Of a stretch of DNA of 64,000 nucleotides, positions 1 through 13,167 are shown in pieces. Source of the stretch: Planococcus citri. Lineage: Eukaryota; Arthropoda; Insecta; Hemiptera; Pseudococcidae. The position numbers were made by a program, and so were the translations under genes. Below the pieces are notes generated by a model that was not told where the DNA came from, searched no databases, and saw only the letters and a program-made list of their open reading frames with translations. The DNA lies in contig NC_088681.1 of the NCBI RefSeq assembly GCF_950023065.1, forward strand, positions 14,012,001 through 14,076,000, read 5' to 3'. Every line of letters starts with the position of its first letter. Position 1 is the first letter of the stretch.

Positions 1-155
1 TCCACTTCCTTTATAACACTTTTTTCACTTTAAAATGAAAATTTGCGGTATAACGCTAATCAGTGTTAAAATGAGACTTTTGGTTATAACGCGCTTTGGC
101 TTATAACGCTCTTTTTCTCCAGTCCCTTGAAGAGTGTTATAACAAGGTTTTACTG
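1..155 (-). mobile_element. Possible pogo/Tigger-like transposon end, truncated by the window edge
   Basis: Read on the minus strand, this stretch starts with CAGTAAAACC, followed by TTGTTATAACACTC and then several further GTTATAAC or GTTATAAG boxes spaced about 30-40 bp apart. Terminal CAGTAAAACCTYGTTATAAC with repeated TATAAC boxes resembles pogo/Tigger-type elements as I know them. I see no TA dinucleotide directly outside the end and the other end lies outside the window, so this is a tentative call. No transposase sequence is visible here. Confidence 0.33.
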
Positions 156-498
156 TGTCTTTCGAAGTTTTGACATCGTTGTCGTCATGGTTCCATATCT
201 TTTCCAAGACATTTGAAATCACATTTTAGTGGTACCCCAACAGGGTGAGATGAATGCCTATGCTACAGTGATTATTCTGGGGAATCCACGTTTCTTTGAG
301 CTTTCACGTACTTAGTAGTAGTTTCCCATTGCTTTCTACGCTATCTACAAAGAAGCTCATACATCGCAAGCCGGGTTTTTACAACCCTAAGTTCAGTAAT
401 CACTGCTACCTATAGGTGCTCAAACCAGTTACAGCTTTTTGATACTGGCAACAGATTGCGTGCATTTCTGTTGGCTCTGCTGTTCTGGTGCTCGGAGC

Positions 499-549
499 TT
501 AATGTGTAACAGATGTTAAATGCACTACAATGGATACATTACACATTAA
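499..549. repeat. Short hairpin with TTAATGTGTAA arms
   Basis: TTAATGTGTAA at 499-509 is the exact reverse complement of TTACACATTAA at 539-549, leaving a loop of about 29 nt. It may be a small transposon remnant. No function is apparent. Confidence 0.5.
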
Positions 550-555
550 CGCTTG

Positions 556-645
556 CGTTTCTAGCTGGATTCAAACCCACAACTTCTTGATCAGAAAGCT
601 GTGGCTCATACCACTACACCACTGAGCGTGTTTTGGCATAACTAA
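556..645 (-). other. tRNA-like remnant, possible SINE head
   Basis: On the minus strand, TGGTGTAGTGG (611-621) fits the RNA polymerase III A box. GGTTTGAATCC (567-577) fits the B box except for one C-to-T change. The two boxes are about 33 nt apart, as in a tRNA. The anticodon and T arms pair poorly, so this is not a functional tRNA. A tRNA-derived SINE or decayed pseudo-tRNA is the best reading. Confidence 0.3.
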
Positions 646-879
646 TGCGAAAGCAAAATATTTGATTGGAGAAAATTTTTACATATTTAGAGAAGTAACT
701 AATACACAGAAGTTTGGTAACCATTGCATCGCCTTTATTCAACAATATTTAAAAAGTGGGGTTAGGTACCTACTTTTTGGGAGGGGGAGTGTTAGGTACT
801 ATCAATTTCATGTTTCTCCGCGTATCTAAATAATTCGCATTGCAACGAATTTCTCAAGACCTTATTTCCCTATGAAAAT

Positions 880-965
880 TTTCCTACCTAACTGGGATTT
901 GAACCTGCGACCTCTTGTTCCTAACTACCTGCACTTAAAGACATGGCCGCGAGTAGATTATGATT
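880..965 (-). other. Second tRNA-like remnant
   Basis: The minus strand contains GGTTCAAATCC (895-905), a perfect B-box match, preceded by GAGGTCGCA as in the variable and T-arm part of a tRNA. I could not recognise a good A box or a full cloverleaf. It may be a second copy of the same kind of tRNA-derived remnant as the one about 300 bp upstream. Confidence 0.22.
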
Positions 966-1990
966 CAGACCCTTGAAATATTTATAGGTTTATCACTGTT
1001 TGGGAATGCTTACCAGTTATTGATGCATTAATTTACAAAAATGATGTACTGAGTACTGTGCAACTACATTCTCATACAGAGAAACTTTTTTTTTTTAAAA
1101 AAAAGGGATTTCATTGCAGCATGGCGACTGTATTCAGCGATGAGCGAATCACTACACAGTTCTCAGTCATTTTTAAGGAATGTAATCATTGCTTCTATAC
1201 GATGTAATTATTACCCACCAAATGAAGTTTTGAATACCATGTCTGCAGGACTGAGTCCCCAGAGAAATGTAATGAGAACATAGAAATGAATTTTGAAAAT
1301 TGATGCAATAAATCCATCTTGGTGATGTACTCATTCCATTATTTGATGCATTCTCTGATTTAAACTATGTAATCATTACATCAAAATGAGGTAAGTAATT
1401 TGAAAATTACTGCACTGTGCAGTAACCATTACATCAATTTTGGGACTGAATAAAGCGTTTTGAAAATCATTTCTTTCAGTGATCTTTTGAACTGGACCAT
1501 TTTTCCCAAAACAGGATGACCAGGGACTAGAGCGAAAAAACCATGATTTTTTCAAAAATGCTCCCTCTTTGAAGACTTATCTCCCCTCCAGGAACATCTC
1601 CGGAGCTATAATTTATTCTGATTGAATTTCAAATCAAAATAGCCTCCACTGAATTTAGTCAAAATCCTGTGACTTTTTTCTCTCCCGATTCACTTCAATG
1701 TATACCTACTTAAGTTTCAATGAAAAATGTGTTTGATGATTCAAAAAAAAAATATCGAGTACACCTATAAGTATGCTGTCTTCGTTTGATTTTTATACAC
1801 CACATTAAAATTTTCGTCATCGAAATGCTCATCAGTATCACAAAGGGCATAGTTCAAATATATTCCCCCTCTCTAGCTACCTATACTTATAGGAAATCGT
1901 TTCCCACGTAATAACATTAATCATCCATCAAATATCGAGACATTCACGCGAATCCAGACAACTTTTCGAAGGAAAAGCTCGTGTAAGTTG
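966..1990. other. Gene-free AT-rich stretch
   Basis: No open frame of note. The stretch holds several imperfect copies of a GTAATCATTACAT-like palindromic word between about 1180 and 1440 and an A/T homopolymer pair near 1087-1107. I see no recognisable gene or element end. Confidence 0.5.
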
Positions 1991-3290
1991 TGCACTCTGT
2001 TAATAAATCCGACGACGACAACGACGCGACCGACACGTTCGAAACGTCACGTCTCGCTTGGCTGCTGAGCTATGCAGTATGCAGCGTTTACCAGCTATAG
2101 GAAATAAAAAGTAAACGAACATAAGCATACATGACCTTTACCAACACTTTCGTGCGTTCTTGGCTGGTATACGAATACGCGACATTGCCATATGATATTC
2201 TAATGTACGAGTACGAGTATTTTATTCGACGTTATATAGGTAAACTCTATACGTAGATGAGCTAGACGTGCATAAATGAAATGAATCACAATTTTGCACA
2301 AATGCAACACGACCGTCGACCACTCTTAGGTGCACGGTGCCGGGTGCATCTTTGGCAGATGATGAGTACATTGTGGACTCGCAACAACATTCGTGGTGTA
2401 TATGGGAATCGAAGGATAATCATGACGACGACGTCGATGGCTATGATGGAAAAAACCAACATGCCCTCTATTAAAACCACCGTCAAGCTAGCAAGAGATG
2501 CTACCTCTATATCTTCATTTTATGTCTTTTTATGTAAGTACTTACTCGTATATTTCCGAGTAGGTATCTGTTCGGTTATATGGGAATTTTCGTACGGTTA
2601 TTATTTTTTAATTGGCTACGCGTACACGATGGACGGATCTGATACCGGCGTGAGGCAGCCGAGTCGGTGGCTCGAGGATTCTCACGTATACTTCAGAAGA
2701 AGAAACACAAGATGAGAAGCCGACGATTGACCGTCCACGTTAAACTTGGGTAGTGGGTACCTAGACCTATCTCTATAATGTACATTATAAGAGTTATGGT
2801 ATACCTATATACACTCAATACTGTACTAAAGATGCACGAGATGGAGTTCGTATAGTTTCGATACAAAATTATGCATTATTTGCCGGCCACGTTCTTGTGT
2901 CCATCCATCCGTCGGTCGGTCGTCTTCGTCATCGTAACAGCCAGGTACATACTTTGTATATCCTGTTCGATGCTCCGATTCGGCCAAGACGACGATGACG
3001 ATGGTAGTGGCCGCCGCCGCCATGGAGGAGGAGGTAACTGACCTACTTATCGAAAGCTATACCAGTGCAACAGACAACACAGAAGAATACGTAGAGCGGC
3101 CGCAGTGTTGTGGTTTTTTTTTTCGAAGATTTTTAGGAAACAGGAGTATGCTAGAATCAAATGAGGAGTTATTTTCACAGATATTGAGAGAGGGGGAAAA
3201 AATGAGAAAATCGAATTATTTTCAGTATGATTCGAACATGAATTTTCTACGGTTAACATCAAGATATCAGTAAAAAAAATTTTTTAAAAG
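1991..3290. other. Complex unique sequence with two uncertain ORFs
   Basis: This patch is visibly richer in GC and CpG than its surroundings and contains plus-strand open frames at 2281-2715 (144 codons) and 2995-3273 (92 codons). Neither product has a recognisable domain. The second follows a good start context around ATGGAGGAGGAG and holds an immediate GT splice-donor-like site, so a small first exon cannot be excluded. I do not call a gene. Confidence 0.3.
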
Positions 3291-4238
3291 GCCAGCAGTT
3301 ATAAGAAAAGTTACGAAATGAAAATTTAAAATATCGAATAAATTTTTCGCGTCCACGAGAGCAGAACTTTATCATCAAAATTTGTAATTATTAATGCAAT
3401 TTCAATCATTGATAAATATTTAGCTGGTAATTTGTATTTTCAACTGCTTATCAAAAATAAAGGTCAATTTCAAGTAGGTAATTCAAAATTTGGATTCAAT
3501 TCTCTCGATTCACCACTCTTTTGATTCTGAATTGCCCATCTCAGGAAGTATCTCAACCCGAACAAAAATTTTTGAACAGGCCAAAAGAGAATCGAAATAA
3601 AAGGTCTCCAAAACACACAACCAGCAAAATTTTCAAATATGCTGAAATTCAATTTCGGATTTTCGGTAAATTTTTGAAATTCAAATCTGGCTCATTTTAG
3701 ATGAAAAAAAATTCAAAATTTTATCAAATCAGCATCGGATTTCCGAATCTTTAATTTTCAAAAAAAAAATTATGTTTGTAAAAAATATGAAAATGTAAAA
3801 AAAGCAAAAATATTTTGTGAACTTTTTTGAGAAAAAAAAGTGCAAGTCTTAGCATAAAAAATTACACAAATTGTCGTGAAAAATGCCAAAAATCTGACAT
3901 TTTTTTTCAAAAAAAGGCTCATATCAAAGTGTTAAATTTGATAAATAAATGAAAAGTTGCCAGATAAGTGAGCATAAAAATCATCAAAAGCATTAAAACC
4001 TTAGATTCACATTATACAATTCGTGAGAAATTGACGAATAACGTAAAATCACAGAAAATGAAATCGAAACTCGCGGAAAAGTGCAAGAATTACAGTACTG
4101 AAAATAAAGAAAAAACGTCGATGTTTTGAGATAAAGATAACAACTTAAAATAACACAAAATACCATAAAAATAGTTAAAAATGATTTAAAATCCGAAACA
4201 AAATTGGTTGAAATTTATTGTAAAATAATCAAAATTGG

Positions 4239-4270
<32 letters not shown>

Positions 4271-6960
4271 CTAAAACGACGCGATGACAATAACTTTTAA
4301 AGATGTTGAATTTGCTAAACAACATCTTACGAAACGATTCAAAATGATGAAAATATTGATCCGAAAATCTCAAATCTTGGAAAAAATTCGTCCAGAATGA
4401 TGCAAAAATCTTCAAGAATTGATTTAAAAAAGCTGACAATTTTGAAGAAATTTTATTTACTTAGGTACATAATTTTTCACAACAAGAATAATTTACAACA
4501 AAAAAATAATTTTTACAAAAATTTAGACAATCAATTTTTAAAATGATTTTGGCTCGTATTTTATGATTTCAAGCAATTTCAAAAGTCACTTTGAGGAGTT
4601 TTTAGAGCATTTGAAACGTTTCTGAAATCCGTCTAACCACTTCAAAAATATTTTTCAATTTTTCATTTCAAACAATAATTTAAATACTTAATATTTCAAC
4701 AAAGATTTTTTTTTGAAAACTATAGAAAAATTCGAGGGTGCTGTGATACGTTGGATCCTAAAAATAAATAAAAAGGTAGAAGGAGGGTGTAAGGAGGGAA
4801 GGGAGGGGGGGGGTGAAGAAGTTTAAAATTTATGCTTTCCAAAAAATTGTAAAATGAGTAATCCTAATTTCTAAATGAATGTCTCATGAATCAAAATATT
4901 TTGGAATTAATCCCTCCTTGCACCCTCCCCCCACCTCACAACTCACCCCCCCTCTTCAGATTGGTGAACGAGAGATACTGAAAAATGCAATCTAAAAATG
5001 AATATTTACGAGCACCGATTCGAGCTCAACAACCTCAAATTAGTGGGAATCGATTTAAGATGGTCCTTATTTTGAAATAAATATTTTTTAATGCTTCCAT
5101 TCTCTAGAGTTGCTGAATTATGTACGAAAAAAAAACTACCAGTTTTTGGATTATTCTTTACGCCCGATAAAAGTAGCATAAGAGCCCCCTCCCAAAAGTT
5201 GAGAAAAATTTCAAACTACGATAGAAAAAATTTGATTTAAAAATTTTCCATTTATGCATCAGAATTCTTCTAAATACTGTCTCTCCCTCTCCCCCCCCCC
5301 CAAAAAAAATATTCCAGGCGTACCAAGAAATGTTGATTTCCCCCTCTGCAAAGCCCTCAAAATTGAAAAAATAAGTGGTTGAAGATTTTTTTTAAATTCT
5401 CATCATCTGCGTCAAAATCTTGCCAAACAACCTACCTTCCAACTGACAAAAAACTTTCTTCGGTCCCTCAAGTCATGTTGGAACCTTTGCACAAAACCCT
5501 CTCCCAACTTCCAAAAATCGAAAATCAAAAAAAAAATAGATAAATTTTTTTTTTTCATACCTATTTTGCAAGTCGGTAAAAGTTTATGACTATTTTTGAG
5601 GGAAAGAGGGGCATTTGAAAATTTTCAAAATGGCTGCCAATTGAAAATTTCAAATGCCTGTGGCGGTGGTTCTCATCAGCTTCAAGGTTCAATTCTTTTC
5701 TTTTTTTTCATTTTGTTCTACATTCTGAGGGCTATTTGCGCATGGTGCCAAAATCAGTGTTGCCACTTTTGATGATGAAAAAAATTAGTTTAAAAGTTTG
5801 CAATTGAAATAAAAATACGAAGGTACAAATTGAAAATTCTCAAAAAATTCTCAAAAATGGTCCTTTTTGCGTAGAACAACATTTCAAAAAACTGCGGTGA
5901 TGTTTTCTGACATTTTTAAGAAAATAATTTTTCAACCTGCATTGTGAGTAAACACAATACATAATTGCTTTGAAAAATGTTTTTAAAAATATTTTTTCTG
6001 GAAAGTTGAAATAATTCATAATTTTCTTGGTAGAAAAGATGAAATGGGTGAGCCTTCGTGCAAATTTTGGCTGATTTGGCATGGAATGACCCTTACACAT
6101 AAAAATTCAGTTTCCAAGGGCATTATAACGGGAAGGGGGGGGAGGTCAACATAGTTAGACGAAGGGGTGTTTTTTTCTTGAAAAATGTTTATTTATAAAT
6201 TTAAAAATTTTTCGATGGCACTTTTTAAATATTTTTTTCAACTTTGAGGCCTCCTGACACTATCCAATTTCCAGCTCAAAAAAATTGAGGGGTCATATCC
6301 AAAAAATGTATGATCGTGCTTGGTGCCCTTGAAAACCTAACAAACAACGCGTTACACGTCGCTTTTAATTTTTCAATAGTTTCACCATCCTCATTGCAGA
6401 GGTGGGGTGGAGGGGGAGGGGTGGAAAGGATTCAGATAAAAAAATAAGGCAATATTATAATTCAAAACTACTCTGAATTTTAATCAGCATAAAAGGCCTT
6501 TATGTCCTACAAAATTACAAGTCAAAATCAAAGTTCGAACTCGAGATTTTCAAATTTTAAATTCATTCTCTCCAAAACTTCGCAAAAATATAATCTCCAA
6601 GTTCAACCGGTACTGAGATTGAATTTTTTAAAGCTCGACAGTTTCACTAGAAATCGTTAATGCCTTAAAATTACGATGCCCAGTCAACCCTGTTCGAAGA
6701 ATTAGCACGAAAACGAAGGTTATTTTAGTCAACCATTGAAGGAAACTGATGAATTTTTATTTGAGCAAAATCATAGATTCGGTTTCATTTTTTTTTAGTT
6801 CAAGTTGATAGGAAGGTACTTCGTATTTGAACTGAATGTTGGTAACACGTAAACAATTTTTATTCCGAGTATTTAGAATATTTATTTTCTAAAAAAATAC
6901 CCCATCAACCCCCCCCCCACCTTTCCCAAACAGAGAAAGTACCACCTTCATCGTGCTTTC
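3291..6960. other. AT-rich low-complexity stretch
   Basis: Dominated by A and T runs (for example about 30 A at 4241-4270) with occasional G or C runs of eight or more (near 4805, 5292 and 6908). Open frames are short and biased to Phe, Lys, Asn and Ile, as expected by chance in such DNA. I see no gene here. Confidence 0.5.
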
Positions 6961-8595
6961 ATCAGCTTCATTATGTACGAGTAGATAAACTACTGATCCC
7001 AACTAGTCCATTTTCCATTCAATCGTACCTACTCTAAAATACAACTCGATAAATTAACGGCGTCAGATTATGCAAATCTATTAACATCCGGCTTAATATG
7101 TAATTTTATTTCGTTTCAGATACCCTCTCCTCCTGTCCAATACCATACAACAACGCGACCACTAAACTCCTGGCTGATTTCGCATCTCGCGACGATTATA
7201 AAAAGAGAAAAACATAACTACAGAGTCGAACCGAATGTTCAAAGGTCAAGATCTCCAACGCTCCTTTCGATTGGCAATATTTACGCGGACAGCGTCACAT
7301 AACTGATTAATGTCCACTCACCGATAAGTACATGGTAAGCGAATAGAAATAATCGTAATATTTTTTTACGTTTTATATTTATGTAAAAGTACCTCACCAC
7401 TCGTGTATAGTTGAGGTATTCGTTAATCTATTTATAAATACTCGTATCTTAAAGCTCTTTGAATTCTCCCACAATGGAAACAGAAATCACCCAGACCCTT
7501 TTAAAACGACATTTGACCCTAATGCCACCAAAATACACCTCACATAAGCCACCAAAAAGCCAAAAAAACACACCATTACCCAAGAACTAATTCGAAAATT
7601 CGCAACCAGCCAGTGATACACCTTCCAAAATACAACTAGGTACAATTCTGGCGGCGATTTTACATTAGTTACAGCAATTTTTTGTTGTACTTTTGCCGAA
7701 ATAAGTTCTTGACCTGAATACACCGCAACGTGTACGAGTCTGTGCCTATACCCACAGAATCTGGCACCATAAACGCTCCATCATCGTCATCATCATCATA
7801 ATGGCAGCTATAGCCACAGCCAGCTCCTCCACCACCATCAGCACAGCCTATGTTCTCGTAGCAGTTGTTGTTGTTGCTGTTGCTGTTTAATTCATTCATT
7901 CATTCCTCAATGATGGTATTACTACTATTATTATTATGATTATTGCAAATCGACAACACGATGACAAAGATACGAACGGCGTGAAGAGCGCGAGGGGGCA
8001 AGAGGAGGAAAAAACATTGTTGCAAATGATACAGTATCGCTCTGCGCGTTCTTCTACGTACACATAACGGTTTTTAAAAACGAAAAATAATATTACACAG
8101 ATATCTACGTAGTATAAGACGGATAATCGTTCATTGTTCTTTAGGTATGGCGTAGCTTTGCACATTTTTCATCTCTCTCTCTCTCGGGCGCGCATACTCG
8201 AGTCAAGACACTCTCTCTATCTATCTATGGCAGTGTTACTGTAATTATATCATGCTTTACAGTATCTATTTCGCATTCTTATTTTTTCGTTTTGTTTAAC
8301 GAATAGCCATCCATCTCGACTGAGCTATAGAGCTGCGTTCAGAGACTTCAGAGTCAGAGCCACAAATCTACTAAATACAATGTTCGAACAGGTCCAGGTC
8401 GCATGAAAGGCCTGATACGCCTAATTCCACTATCCGACCATACACTTACATAGTACAACTGGTTTGCTCATACATATTCGCATATAGTACCTTATATACT
8501 ATTTCACTCTTATAACCATATGTCAATTGCGAATTTAACCACGGACAGCGTACAATCATATATGAAACGAATAAAGAAAAAAAAACAACACAAAA

Positions 8596-8631
<36 letters not shown>

Positions 8632-8740
8632 ATACAGGACATAATTAAAGACGCCGTATGTATTGTATTATTCGTATATCTATGAAATACCCTCGAGGCT
8701 TTATTCTTTTTTCGATACCTTGTTCCAAGGAAGGTTACTC
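6961..8740. other. Unique patch with microsatellites, no gene recognised
   Basis: More complex sequence with TACGAGTA-type words, GTTGTTGTTG near 7865 and CTCTCTCT near 8172. Minus-strand frames at 7487-7723, 7669-7899 and 7896-8165 are low complexity (poly-Asp, poly-Asn) or cysteine and phenylalanine-rich, with no domain I recognise. Confidence 0.35.
8598..8629. repeat. (AC)n microsatellite
   Basis: About 16 uninterrupted AC dinucleotides. It is a simple sequence repeat likely to be length-variable. Confidence 0.9.
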
Positions 8741-11340
8741 GATTTATTTCTTCTGCGAGAAGTGGAAGTTGTTTTTTTTTCTATTTCTTTTTTGACTGAC
8801 TGACTGACTGATGAATCTTTTTATTGGAGTTTTTACGTAGGAAAGAGGATCGATTAATTGTCGTCGTTCTTTGGACCGGTACATAGATAAGTTCAGGCTC
8901 GTGGCCAAGATTTTCTCCAAAAAGAAGGATAGTAGAATTTTTGGATAAAATGAGAGAATTTTAAAAAACGATGATTTTTTGACATTTTCCAATGCTCTGT
9001 GAGTGATTGTGCATAACTGAGTAAATTTTGGAAATAGGTAAGTACCTACTCGGTAGGTATAAGTATATTTTTGGTAAGGCAAATTTTTAAAAAGAATTCT
9101 TCGAAATTTCAAAATTTGAAATTCCCCAAATTATCTTTTTAAGAACCAACAATTTTTAATGTCCATTTTTTGACATAAGTGAAGAAAGATGTATTTTTGG
9201 TCTTCAATTGTTTCAAAACAATTCCTCGAAATTTCAAAAATGTACGATTGGAGGGCAAAAGCTCACAAAAATTTATGTTGGAAAAAGAGAAAATATCATC
9301 TTTTTTTTGGTTTAAACATCGTAGATAAAATTTGCCAGATTTATCAAAATTTACCGGTTTTTTCAAAATTCGACAACGGGGGGGGGGATACTCCCCTTTA
9401 CTTTCGTCTCTGTGGGTTTGTATAGAGACACTTCTGATTTAGGACAAAGGGGATCTAATTTTTCCTTCGTACTTTTGGAAAAAGTTGAAAATAGATCTGC
9501 TGATTTTTCACTATTTTTTTTTTCAAAATTTAAACGTCAGTTTAAAAAATGAGAGCTTGGGCCAATAAAGACTCATAATTTTTTTAAAAATGTACCTCCG
9601 CCAATTTAATTAAAAAAAAGAGTCACACCTCGTGAACGTTTTCTTTCTAGGTCATATTCCAACCACCAACGAGTCTCAAAGGCCACTTTAGGCATAAAGG
9701 TGAATTTTTTAGTACGAATTTTTCAAAAAAATGCCCTAAAATCTGGAAATATGCAAATAACTCTAAAAAAAAGCTGTGCTGGGAGAGCCGGGAACCCCCC
9801 CCCCTCTCACCACAGTCTATAAAAATAAGAAAAATAATAAAATGCAATTTATTCAAACATTGTACATTTTTTCTGCGTCGCAATTTTTCCAATTAATTTG
9901 TTTTTCGAAAAAAATTGCCCCCTCCCCCCCTCTCAGCAGGGATAAATTAAAAAAAGAGTAAAATCAAAGTAATTTGGAGACATTTTTTGAGAATTATTCC
10001 TTTTTGATCAGAATTTTTCAAATAACCCACTTTTATTCAAGAAAAAATCTCTTTCCTTCGGATAAAGCCTCCCAAAAGTAGAAAAAATTCAAAAATTGAT
10101 GTCTGTGAAAATTTCTCAACAATTTTTAAAGACTTCAATTTTTGATTTTTACTTTTTCAAGTTTTATGGAACTTCATAAAGCAGGGTTGAAAATTGTTTG
10201 GAGGACTAATACTCAATTTAAAGGAACTTGAGAGACAAAAAAGCTTGAAAAAGTAACCAAAAAGTACCCAACGAAAAAAGTAACAAAACAAGAGCAAAAC
10301 ATGGATAATTACAAAAAAAAAACAAAAAACAGAACATTACAAATCAAAATGTTTTTGATTTCAAAAAATTGAATAATTTTGCAAATTTTCGATGAAAAAG
10401 TAAGATTTTTGATCATTTTTTGCAACCACGTGAGAATTTTTCCTATTTCTGGCGGAAAAGAAAAACCTCTGAACAATTTTTGAAAAATTGAGCATTTTTG
10501 TCACCAATTTTTGTCTAAAAGCGAGACTTTGACAATTTTAGCAAAGATTAGAACTTTTTGAAGATTATAGAGAAAAAAATTTGGCAATATCTCTGTAAAA
10601 AAAAAAAACAAGACTTCGGTAATTTTTGGCCTTTTTGAAAAAAAAATGAAAATCTTTGGTAATTTTGCTAAAAAGCAAAAAATTTGGAAAGGAAGCGAAG
10701 CATTCAACAATTTCAGCAAACAAGTGGTAATTTTTAAAAATTATTGACAAAAAAATGATTTTTTATTTTTTGCAATTTTTTGCAACTTTTTTGGTATCTA
10801 AAAATACGATACTTTTTGATAATTTTTGGAATTTGCAAAAATTAGTGCTTTTGAAGAAAAAGAAAGGCTTTTTTCCAATTTTAAGGTAAAAAAACGAGAT
10901 TTTTGAAGCAATTTTTGAAAAGAAAAATACTTTTGAGAATTGTTTATGAAAAAGCGAGAATTTTCAGCAAAAACGAGTTGACAAAAAACGAATCATTTTT
11001 TTTTGGGGGGGGGGGGAACAGAGAGTTTTTCTTGGATAGAGAGTTATTTTGAAAAATTCTGATCAGAACTGTAAATTTTCACAGATTTAGATTCATTTCA
11101 TTTTTGTTGACTTTTTTTTTCAATTTGGTGGAAAGGAAGCTCCATATAATATGGAGATTACGACCATGGGAAGTTTTTTCTTGAAAAGGTGATCATTTAT
11201 AAAAGCTTTTACCCAAAAATTGGAAATTTTTAAATTATTTGGATTTTTTTCATTTTTGTTTCATTTTAGGAGGTTTCTGAACAATTTGATATCAGGTTGA
11301 AAGGCTAAAATTTTCAAGGAAGGAAACCCCTGAGAAACGC
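8741..11340. other. AT-rich low-complexity stretch with GGCAAAA-type repeats
   Basis: No gene is recognised. From about 10240 to 11000 the sequence drifts through many imperfect copies of a unit like GACAATTTTGGCAAAAAG, the same low-complexity family seen at 36.5-38.3 kb and, inverted, at 43.5-44.4 kb. A GAGGGCAAAAGCTYACAAAA word at about 9251 recurs at about 38390, linking this area to the later repeat. Confidence 0.45.
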
Positions 11341-12480
11341 TCCTAAATATTAATATAGTGCAATTTTTACGAGAAGTTAATACCTGAAAAATTGAAAGTG
11401 AGGGGTAGGTGAAATCTGATCGTGAAAAAGGGATACACAATGTCCCACAGACAATCCAAAAGGCAGCAGATTTGCGAAACTGGGCTCCAATTTTTTACAC
11501 CGATGCGTAAAATCTTTCTGCACCCAAAAATGCGACCAAATGAATTTCGAAAATAATCACACTCGCATCTCATTTCAAAAATAAACGAACAATTTGCCAT
11601 CTCGCTGACTCAATTTGCCAGCCCAAAAAAATGCATAATTTAGCTAAACTAATCGTCTAATCTACACAGTCTGCGTCCTGCATCACGCTGCGTCGTCGTT
11701 TAAATACACACGTATCTCGACTCGAAAAGCACGTGAGTAAGAGAGAGATAGAAAGATAAGCATCCGAATATAATACGAATATCGCCATCCATCCATCTGT
11801 TCATCGGTCCACGAAGAGAGAATTTATTCGACCGAACAATCTCTTCATTTAGTAGGTAGTTTCCTAAATAAGTATGACTATATAATTACCTCGCTCGCTG
11901 CAACTTTTACACCGCCGCGCATCAACGCCGCCACAGCTCGCGTATCAATTAAAACCCGCCACGCCGCACCGCCCGCACCCCGGTCCCGCGCACCGGCTTA
12001 CGAGTATATTGTGTCGTATAATTAAAACCGCGAACGCGTAATTACCTCGTCCTGCAATTAATAATCATCGCTAACACACACGCACAAGCTAAACTGGCCA
12101 TATAAGTACGCGATGCGCTAAAATACATATTAAATCTAAACGCCTGATGAGTCTTATTTATGTTCAGCTGCGATGGCGAGATGTGAGAAAGAAAGAATTA
12201 CCAACTACCTAAATTCGTTAGCGTCGTCGTGCGTTTCTTTAAATTATTTTTTTCTCGACTTTTTTTTCTACTTCCAACTTCATTCATTCTGTAGTACCTA
12301 GCCCGGTACTAACTGGGAACGTGCATGGGAAGTGTGCCTTACTTTTAATGTACTCAGGTACCATGTTTGATGATGGCGAACTTGCCACGAAAAAGTTGAC
12401 CGTCGCGTCGTCAAAGGTCATGAAAATAAAAACCACGGATGCTGGAGAAATACGTTTTGAAAAAAATCTCACACAGATGA
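11341..12480. other. Unique patch with a GC-rich, CpG-rich core
   Basis: Between about 11890 and 12060 the base composition changes sharply to GC-rich with many CpGs (GCCGCGC, CCGCACC, GCGCACC words), amid otherwise AT-rich DNA, and is followed by several AATTA words. There is no open frame of note. A regulatory island is possible but the sequence alone does not show it. Confidence 0.3.
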
Positions 12481-13167
12481 GATGGGACAGATAGAGTTAC
12501 ACAGATACGTATCTTCCGTTGAAATCATCGCAGAATTTACGAATTTCACATTTTGGGACTCTATGGGTCATTTGAAGAGATCTATTACAAGAGTTCGAGC
12601 ACCGAGCAGACCTTAGAGGGAAATTCTCATGGTCTTTTTCAAAAGGCTCATGCTTTTATAAGGTCACCATTCAATACTGAAGCGTGATCAACTGATCACC
12701 ATCTGGCACTTTGTCACATCAAAAATTTTTCTTCCTGAAAATGAAAGATACACCTTCTTCCTCTCTCCCTCCCTTTTCCTCCCACTAAGCCAGCTCAGAG
12801 TCAGAATCCTCCAAGCATCTTCGTTGTTCAAACTCATTGATAGAAAATTTTTTGAACCAGACAAATCCAAATGATCATGTAAAAAATGTGTACATCACGA
12901 ACTTAAAAGGTTGTATGTACCTATAACAAATTTTAAAAACCCCGAATGCATGCATGACATTGCATGATCTTGTCTCCTGATACAACACTGAGAAAAACAA
13001 ACATATTTTAACCCCCCCCCCCTCCCCCATAAAAATTTTGAAAAATTCAAAATGACAATTTTTGGTAATAAAATTAACCAGATTTCTTTGTGAAAAAAGA
13101 GACAATTTCAGGTGAATGAAATGTTGCCATTTTTAGTAGAAAATCAAGACAGTAAATTTTTCGTATT
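12481..13167. other. Gene-free stretch
   Basis: Moderately complex sequence with no recognisable gene. It contains a long C run near 13012-13027 and low-complexity minus-strand frames only. Confidence 0.4.

Noticed and set aside
2281..2715. 144-codon plus-strand ORF
   Set aside because: No domain, many Met and Arg in a pattern typical of chance frames, no splice or promoter context that convinces. Kept only as a note in the unique patch.
2995..3273. 92-codon plus-strand ORF with a MEEEV start
   Set aside because: Acidic start looks gene-like but the rest is low in information and no second exon can be recognised.
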